A stretch of DNA of 39,290 nucleotides, from positions 1-39,290 of the forward strand of contig CAUZBP010000041.1 in NCBI GenBank assembly GCA_963578105.1. The letters are read 5' to 3'. Source of the DNA: GCA-2718815 sp963578105. Lineage in GTDB: Bacteria > Planctomycetota > Planctomycetia > Pirellulales > Pirellulaceae. The notes under the pieces are model-generated. The model was not told the origin of the DNA and did not search any database. It was given only the letters and a program-made list of their open reading frames with translations. How positions within the stretch are numbered: the stretch's first letter is position 1; each line of letters begins with the position of its first letter. The position numbers and the translations under genes were made by a program. This document shows positions 33,941 through 39,290 of the stretch, piece after piece.

Positions 33941-34990
33941 TCAGCTGGAATCGCCATTTGCACTTGCCCGAGTACTTTTTCGCGCAATTCCGGCAGCACC
34001 AATGTAACCTGCGGTTCCGCCTAAGGCAGCAAAATCGAGGTTCAGATTTTGGGCAATCGTCGGAAATGCGCGTCGTTTGACTTCGGCACGTAACGTTTCC
34101 AGAAAACGTTTTCCCGTGGTCGCACCTCTTCCTCCAAAATCCATGGCCCCTCCCAAAAACACCGCACCCGGGTCAACCGTATACAGCACGTTTACAATTC
34201 CAATGGAAAGATAATAGGCTGTCTGCAGGATTATGTCGAGCGACAATGGGTCTCCTTGTTCAGCTTCTTCGAAGAGCATGAACGTGCTCAGTTGTTCTCC
34301 CGCTGCAACGCGGTCGATCACAGAACTACTTTTCCCTGATTGCAACGCTTCGTTCACCCGATGAATGACTGACGTCGCACTGGTATAGGCCTCCAAGTGA
34401 CCACGTAGACCACATGAACAAATTCGGGCATCGTTCTGACTATCAATGATCATGTGGCCACATTCGGAACCCAAGCTGTTTTCGCCATCAATCGAATCGC
34501 CATTCACGATAATCCCTGCCCCAATACCAGTTCCCAACGTAAACAGGACGATGCTGTTGTAGTCTCGCCCACTTCCAACCCAGTACTCACCAAAGGCGGC
34601 CGCATTGGCATCATTGGCAAACGCAATGGGTTTTTTCAATGCATCGAACAGGCGATCACAAATGGGAAAATGGTGCCAGCCTGGTAGATTAAAAGGGGTA
34701 CCAAGTCGTCCTGCCGGAATGTCAATCGGTCCCGGGGCACCGACTCCTACCGCAACAATGTCTGACATCTGGAGGTGCTTTGTCGCAACCAGTCGCTCGA
34801 TAGCCAACCGAATCTCGCCAACAACCGGTTCGGGAGATACTTGTGCCTGCGTGGGAATCCGGGCAGCGGCCACGGAACGGCCCAGATCGTCAACAATCCC
34901 GATCTTGATGGACGTACCACCGATGTCAATCCCGACATAAAACGGGGTTCGGTAGGCTTCAGCGGATGTGTTTGGTGTCAAGCCTGTCAT
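33941..34990 (-). CDS. ROK-family sugar kinase (glucokinase-like)
   Basis: A 349-residue kinase or regulator-like protein of the ROK family. The ATP-binding GIDIGGTSIKIGIVDDLG starts near residue 20. GVGAPGPID, FANDANAAAFGEYWVG and LGTGIGAGIIVNG follow, then the zinc site ECGHMIID and ICSCGLRGHLEAY. The usual third zinc Cys (GCLE) is His here (GHLE), so the site is C-x-C-x4-H plus the upstream His. No helix-turn-helix is present, so it is a kinase rather than a repressor. The start at 34990 overlaps the upstream gene's stop as ATGA, so the two are translationally coupled. A glucose or N-acetyl-sugar substrate is inferred from the family. Confidence 0.88.
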   Translation of the reverse strand: MTGLTPNTSAEAYRTPFYVGIDIGGTSIKIGIVDDLGRSVAAARIPTQAQVSPEPVVGEIRLAIERLVATKHLQMSDIVAVGVGAPGPIDIPAGRLGTPFNLPGWHHFPICDRLFDALKKPIAFANDANAAAFGEYWVGSGRDYNSIVLFTLGTGIGAGIIVNGDSIDGENSLGSECGHMIIDSQNDARICSCGLRGHLEAYTSATSVIHRVNEALQSGKSSSVIDRVAAGEQLSTFMLFEEAEQGDPLSLDIILQTAYYLSIGIVNVLYTVDPGAVFLGGAMDFGGRGATTGKRFLETLRAEVKRRAFPTIAQNLNLDFAALGGTAGYIGAAGIARKSTRASANGDSS

Positions 34991-36138
34991 GAGTTTTCTT
35001 GTTCTCCAGTGTCTCGGAGCGCTGTGGAACAAATGTCCTGTCGAAATTCTTGCTCCGAAACTTCTTCACAGATATCACGTAATAAACGTGGTAAATCAAG
35101 ATCGCTCAAACACTGAAATCGATTTTGATCTTGGCGGCCGAAGACAAGAAACCGGCATCCATAATCAACAATCCGCTGGATGGACCTCTCACATTCCTCT
35201 GGACCGTGGTAATAACACGGATCCGCAATCCGCACGATCGTATCGGCTCCTACCACAAAGGTTGCTCGCGGAAAAAGACAGGATTTTTCTTCAAAGGTCG
35301 CGGCTCGCGTCACCCAAACAGCCTCTGTTGTTTTAAAAAAATCTAAACGCGTCGCAAGCTCCGTATAGTCGAGCCAGGGCTTGTCAACGTTGGCCAGAGA
35401 AATCTCGAAAGCCACATCCGTTCGCAATTTCAGTTCAGCAAGACGTGCCATCTTGGTGTGGCCTTCGTGCCGAGGGTTAAACGCCCCGGGAAACACGGCG
35501 TTGGGAATTTCCATGCCGTGCCGCACCGCTGGAGTCGCCCCAATCAACGTTTGATCTCCCAAGAGCAACGATCGCCAGGCAGGGTCAGCCCGAGTATGTT
35601 GCTCGGAAAATGCCTCGGTTTTCAACAGATCCAGTTCAACAGATGCCTGAATGTCACAGGCTTGAGCGATTTGGTTCAGGATCATATGAGCAGCCAACTG
35701 CTCTTCCATTTCACACGATCGGTTGCCCTTTTGCAATTCAAGCAACATGTAGTGACTGGAACGAGACGTCTGAATGGCAGCATGAATCGCCTGCGTACCT
35801 TTCCTGCTCCGGTCCGATGCCAACTCCCTGCTGCAGGAAATTCCTATAATTTCTTGCTCGGGAAGAACGTCCGCTGCGTTGCTTGAGTCACAAGCATTCC
35901 TTCTTTCTAACGTGCGGCGGAAGGCTGCCATCGCCAAGTACCGGACAACCTTTTCCGAACCTGAACCCTGCCACCCTCTTCCCATGAAATCCTTCAGGGC
36001 ATCCGTGTCCAGCACGCTGCGAGAAGCCCCGGGCACCGTGAGCACGACTGCAATGGCGCCGGAAGCGCCACCGGTAATGACCATCACCAGTCGATTGTTG
36101 GACTGGTGGATTCGTCGGGCAAGTTGTTGGGGAGTCAT
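34987..36138 (-). CDS. CinA-C-like domain fused to a NadD-like nucleotidyltransferase
   Basis: A 383-residue fusion. Residues about 1-165 resemble the CinA C-terminal domain (NMN amidohydrolase): VMVITGGASGAIAVVLTVPGASRSVL matches its GG-x-S ... VPGAS-x-x-L core. After a linker, residues about 212-375 form a nucleotidyltransferase of the NadD/cytidylyltransferase fold: FPGAFNPRHEGH (HxGH motif near 224-227), FVVGADTIVRIADP and the ISSTxxR-like ICSTALR near 370. CinA-type amidases turn NMN into nicotinate mononucleotide and NadD adenylates that product, so the fusion could run two consecutive NAD-salvage steps. Both assignments are from motifs only. The next gene, a ROK kinase, overlaps it by ATGA. 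Confidence 0.78.
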   Translation of the reverse strand: MTPQQLARRIHQSNNRLVMVITGGASGAIAVVLTVPGASRSVLDTDALKDFMGRGWQGSGSEKVVRYLAMAAFRRTLERRNACDSSNAADVLPEQEIIGISCSRELASDRSRKGTQAIHAAIQTSRSSHYMLLELQKGNRSCEMEEQLAAHMILNQIAQACDIQASVELDLLKTEAFSEQHTRADPAWRSLLLGDQTLIGATPAVRHGMEIPNAVFPGAFNPRHEGHTKMARLAELKLRTDVAFEISLANVDKPWLDYTELATRLDFFKTTEAVWVTRAATFEEKSCLFPRATFVVGADTIVRIADPCYYHGPEECERSIQRIVDYGCRFLVFGRQDQNRFQCLSDLDLPRLLRDICEEVSEQEFRQDICSTALRDTGEQENS

Positions 36139-36494
36139 GGAATTTTTTCGATTACGAACTGGATTCGTGGTCTAATCCTTCCGGACCTTATTCTGAGACT
36201 AGTTATTAAAACCGTTAAACTTAAACGTCGTAAGGCCGGTCCGATTTCAAGAGACTCGAGAAACAAAGCGTTGGGAGTAGCCGAGTTGGGTGGAAAGGAA
36301 CAGCCGGCCGTCATTGGGGCGAGTCACATTCGACCGGCTGCACGACCTTCGTTCGATGGTTTAAAAATCCAACAGGTCATCGAGATCCGAGTTGGGTTCC
36401 CTTTCTGCTATGCTACAATTTCAGGCAAACAACTTCTGTCTGCGATCGTCGGAAAGTCTACCGATGACCCCTTACACGACTTTAATGTAATACG
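36139..36494. other. Divergent intergenic region
   Basis: This 356-base stretch lies between the leftward CinA/NadD fusion and the rightward small membrane gene. An A/T-rich patch (about 36185-36230) could hold promoters. No gene or clear operator is seen. Confidence 0.45.
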
Positions 36495-36896
36495 ATGACT
36501 GGTCCCGAATTTTCCACTCACCGGTTTCGTTTGCCTGGGTGGCTACGTGTTGCCGGAATGACATGCGTGTTGATTGCCGCTACCCTTGCATTGTGGTTCA
36601 TGGACGATATCACTCCTGACAGCAACATGCGCCGGATCGGCTACGGAGTAGCACTAGTTGCGGGTGCCATAACGCTGGGAATGACCCTTTTGTGGTTCGA
36701 CGAACAACGTCAAATTCGCAAATGGAATCAATGGGTTTGCCCTCGCTGTCACAAGGCATATCAATTGGCTCAATTCTCGGACGTTAAGTTCTGGAATCAT
36801 AAAGATACAGGAAAACGAGCCGGTGTGATGCTCCGCTGTAGCTTATGCAATCATGAAACGGCCTTCGATACCTCTGGCAAGGCACATTCACCATAG
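36495..36896 (+). CDS. Small membrane protein with C-terminal zinc ribbon
   Basis: A 133-residue protein with two membrane helices (about 17-36 and 48-67) and a C-terminal zinc ribbon made of CPRC (82-85) and CSLC (115-118). No named family is recognised. The helix pair plus cytoplasmic zinc ribbon suggests an inner-membrane adaptor or regulator. No Shine-Dalgarno is seen before the ATG at 36495. It is followed by a possible hairpin and then, 300 bases on, by a surface-protein gene on the same strand. Confidence 0.72.
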   Translation: MTGPEFSTHRFRLPGWLRVAGMTCVLIAATLALWFMDDITPDSNMRRIGYGVALVAGAITLGMTLLWFDEQRQIRKWNQWVCPRCHKAYQLAQFSDVKFWNHKDTGKRAGVMLRCSLCNHETAFDTSGKAHSP

Positions 36897-37198
36897 CGCC
36901 TGTACAATCTTGCGGATTGTCAGCGGCTTGCTGGAACTTCTGTTGTGCATTTGTCTCCTTCTCGGGCCCGACCTTTTGAGCCGGCGATCTTCAATTCCGA
37001 TCTGCTAGCTTCCGCCCGGGCCAAAACTGACCTTTTCAGCCAGTCACGGTTTTGGTAGTTACGCGACTTCAACTGCGCCAGCAGTTTTCTCGTGGTTCAC
37101 ACGGACTTCGTTTCCCACTGGTCGGGTACTTGCCGGACTGGGGAAAACGCATCCTGCACTTTGTTTAATAGTCTTACTTGCGATTGGAATCGAATCTG
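36897..37198. other. Intergenic gap upstream of the DUF11-repeat gene
   Basis: About 300 bases without a gene. A hairpin lies at 36904-36920. The rest presumably carries the promoter of the following gene, for example the TTTGTTTAATAGTCTTACTTG stretch near 37160 (A/T-rich), but no clear -35/-10 pair can be fixed. Confidence 0.4.
36904..36920 (+). terminator. Possible hairpin after the zinc-ribbon gene
   Basis: ACAATC and GATTGT form a perfect 6-bp stem around a TTGCG loop, eight bases after the stop codon. There is no T tract after it, so a termination role is uncertain. Confidence 0.3.
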
Positions 37199-39290
37199 AT
37201 GAAACGTATACTTCCTCGGCTTCTAGCAGTGTGCGTCATCGCGGGGATGGGTGGACTCGCAATCCTGCAAGGGTTGCAGAATACACCCGCAGATGAGGAG
37301 AATCTTCACGCGACTCACGGTCCCGACGGACCTAGAACCAACGCCGACGTACCCAGCGTTTTAATCCCGGTGGCGTCGATCGCTGGTTCCGAATCACAAA
37401 TTCCTGTCGATCGTTTGGAAGGAACGCGTTACGACAATCAGTCAGGACCGCCTGTCTACGCTCAGCCAGAGCAGGATCCATTTCAAAGTGACAATGGATT
37501 AACCGCGCAAGACTACCAAAATGCACCTTCTCGATACGCTTCCATCATTGCTGAAGAAGTTCCTGCAAGTTCACAGGTAACGGACAATCCACAATCCCTG
37601 ACAAAGCTATCCGACTCAACCAAAGCAGATCCACTTGCCCGAAATGCTGGCGATGCGGTCTTTCCCGAAGGCCAGTTTCAGGAAGCAACTCTTCTTCTTG
37701 ACTCAAATGAAGTACATCCCGTCTCGACAACAACGATTGGTGGGGGTGAGACAGTCGATCCGGAACCCGATGCCATTGAAGTACCCGGGTCAGACTTTCA
37801 ATTTAGCGAATCGGTTGTGTCACCAAGCTCGCCCGCATCGACGATTAGACCCAATCGCTTACGACGCAACCTCGCCCCACCAACACCGGGAGGGATTCAG
37901 CAATTGAATCCCGAGAACGCTGCCACCGACTTCGCATCGGAGGTGGAAGCCTCCACCTCCGATAACGGCCTCGACTCACTCGTCGATCTGCCACGACATT
38001 CGGTCGACGAACCGTCCGGGGAATCCGTGGCGACCTCATCCCAAGCTATCGAACTTCCTGTCCAGGAGTCTTTCGAGATAGCCCCCGTCACCAACCAAGC
38101 GGATACAAGAAGTCGGTACGCCAACGCCGGCTTACAGAATTCCTATGAATCCTTCGAGACTCGTACGGAGGAGGAGGCCCACGGCAGTTTACCTGCAGAC
38201 GTGTTGAATTCCACAGCAACCGAACTGGCGGCCAAAAAATTTACTTCTCCGCAAACTCCCGATAGATCTGCAACACACAACTTTTCGCCAGACGATTTTC
38301 ATATCCTGAGTCAACCTGGTGATCCGACGCTCGAAGGACAACAAAAACCCGAAATTATAGTCGAGAAAACAGCTCCTCCTGAAATACAGATTGGAAAACC
38401 GGCCGAATTTCGGCTGATCCTGAGAAACGTGGGCAAAGTGCCCGCCCATCAAGTAATAGTAACCGATCAGGTTCCCCGGGGAACACGGTTGATCTCGACC
38501 GAGCCACAAACGTCGGCGACCGAAGGAAATGCACTTTTTTGGGATGTCGATACGCTGAATTCGGGCGAACAGTTCGTCGCGACCGTACAGGTCATGCCAG
38601 AAGAAGAAGGGGAAATTGGGAGTGTTGCCGCGGTCAGCTTTCAAACCAGTGCTTCAGCCAGAACGGTGTCTACCCGACCCCTGCTGGAGATAGAACATAC
38701 CGCATCCGAAAGGGTTCACATTGGAGAACAAGTCATTCTCAAAATCCGCGTCTCGAACCCCGGATCAGGGAACGCAACCTCCGTCGTGCTGGAAGAGAAT
38801 GTACCGCAGGGTTTCTCCCACCCGGCGGGAACCGCCCTGGAACGTGAACTGGGAACCATCAAGCGCGGAGAATTTCGTGACGTAGAACTGACACTCATAG
38901 CCGATAAGGCCGGGTTGGTTGAAAACGTGATCATGGCCCGTGCTGACGCCAACCTGTCCGCCGAACATCGTATCCAGCTGGAAGTCATCGCGCCGGAGCT
39001 TCAAGTCAGCATGGTCGGGCCGGTCAAACGATATTTGGAGCGTCAAGCCAAATACACTCTCAGTGTGGCCAACCAGGGAACCGCAACCGCCAAGAACATC
39101 GAATTGGTCGTCCATCTCCCGAATGGAATGCAGTTCCTTGAAACCAACAATGCCGGTCAGTACGACCCACGCACCCAGGCCGTTTATTGGAGCTTGGAAG
39201 AATTGCACGCCAAACAGACAGGAGACGTTCAGCTAACCACGCTCCCCGTCGAGACGGGTGAACAGACATTTCGCTTCGAGGGCAAGGCAG
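37199..39290 (+). CDS. Large exported protein with DUF11-like repeats (3' end outside window)
   Basis: This frame opens at the ATG at 37199 and has no stop before the window ends, giving at least 697 residues. Residues 1-26 form a signal peptide or anchor (MKRILPRLLAVCVIAGMGGL). Residues about 30-380 are a long, low-complexity, Ser/Pro/Asp/Glu-rich region with no cysteine, probably disordered. From about residue 384, three consecutive DUF11-like (conserved repeat, beta-sandwich) domains follow: VEKTAPPEIQIGKPAEFRLI with NVGKVPAHQVIVTDQVPRGT, then IEHTASERVHIGEQVILKIR with NPGSGNATSV, then VSMVGPVKRYLERQAKYTLS with NQGTATAKNI. Such proteins are cell-surface or envelope structural proteins in Planctomycetes. 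The ribosome site is weak (TTGGAA). More repeats are expected beyond the window. Confidence 0.85.
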   Translation, partial: MKRILPRLLAVCVIAGMGGLAILQGLQNTPADEENLHATHGPDGPRTNADVPSVLIPVASIAGSESQIPVDRLEGTRYDNQSGPPVYAQPEQDPFQSDNGLTAQDYQNAPSRYASIIAEEVPASSQVTDNPQSLTKLSDSTKADPLARNAGDAVFPEGQFQEATLLLDSNEVHPVSTTTIGGGETVDPEPDAIEVPGSDFQFSESVVSPSSPASTIRPNRLRRNLAPPTPGGIQQLNPENAATDFASEVEASTSDNGLDSLVDLPRHSVDEPSGESVATSSQAIELPVQESFEIAPVTNQADTRSRYANAGLQNSYESFETRTEEEAHGSLPADVLNSTATELAAKKFTSPQTPDRSATHNFSPDDFHILSQPGDPTLEGQQKPEIIVEKTAPPEIQIGKPAEFRLILRNVGKVPAHQVIVTDQVPRGTRLISTEPQTSATEGNALFWDVDTLNSGEQFVATVQVMPEEEGEIGSVAAVSFQTSASARTVSTRPLLEIEHTASERVHIGEQVILKIRVSNPGSGNATSVVLEENVPQGFSHPAGTALERELGTIKRGEFRDVELTLIADKAGLVENVIMARADANLSAEHRIQLEVIAPELQVSMVGPVKRYLERQAKYTLSVANQGTATAKNIELVVHLPNGMQFLETNNAGQYDPRTQAVYWSLEELHAKQTGDVQLTTLPVETGEQTFRFEGKA

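Overview
The window reads as chromosomal DNA of a planctomycete (probably Planctomycetales; genus not resolvable by reading). The evidence is a Tat-leader DUF1501 protein, two signal peptidase I paralogues with large insertions, secreted proteins with DPFG tails, DUF11-like and pre-peptidase-like domains, and loosely packed genes with many gaps of several hundred bases. No tRNA, rRNA, CRISPR array, insertion sequence, prophage or complete mobile element was found.

Layout: (1) 1-819, 3' part of a family 4 uracil-DNA glycosylase. (2) 1077-6108, a compact + strand cassette: a WXG100-like protein, a helical protein, a second WXG100-like protein and a 1317-residue membrane FtsK/SpoIIIE-type ATPase. 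This looks like a minimal type VII-like system and is the best candidate for an undescribed system here. (3) 6172-9875, a two-gene - strand operon for a TPR protein with a repetitive acidic DPFG tail and a large secreted domain-mosaic protein. (4) 9876-12208, a gene-poor stretch where C-terminal pieces of MrfA-like helicase and MrfB-like exonuclease meet head to head, both lacking their 5' parts. (5) 12209-17143, a 57-residue conserved-looking protein, a CPBP protease, dihydroorotase, a small secreted protein and a DUF1501 protein. (6) 17703-21857, a two-subunit 2-oxoacid:ferredoxin oxidoreductase (KorA/KorB type) bracketed by two CBS-pair proteins. (7) 22161-26286, a FAD oxidoreductase, a Dabb-domain protein, a secreted leucine-rich-repeat protein, a frameshifted sulfatase C-terminal remnant and an amidohydrolase. 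(8) 27005-33784, a - strand block: lepA, two signal peptidase I paralogues, an LptB-type ABC ATPase and a membrane J-domain protein. (9) 33941-36138, a CinA/NadD-like fusion overlapping a ROK kinase. (10) 36495-39290, a small membrane zinc-ribbon protein and the 5' part of a large DUF11-repeat surface protein that runs off the window.

Functional groups: lepA, the signal peptidases and lptB concern translation, protein export and envelope assembly. The WXG100/FtsK cassette may be a further export route. The KorAB block couples 2-oxoacid oxidation to ferredoxin, and the flanking CBS proteins suggest adenylate-responsive control. The MrfAB scar and the sulfatase remnant show genome decay or rearrangement, or possibly an assembly join. 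Family calls come from reading motifs by eye; no database search was run.
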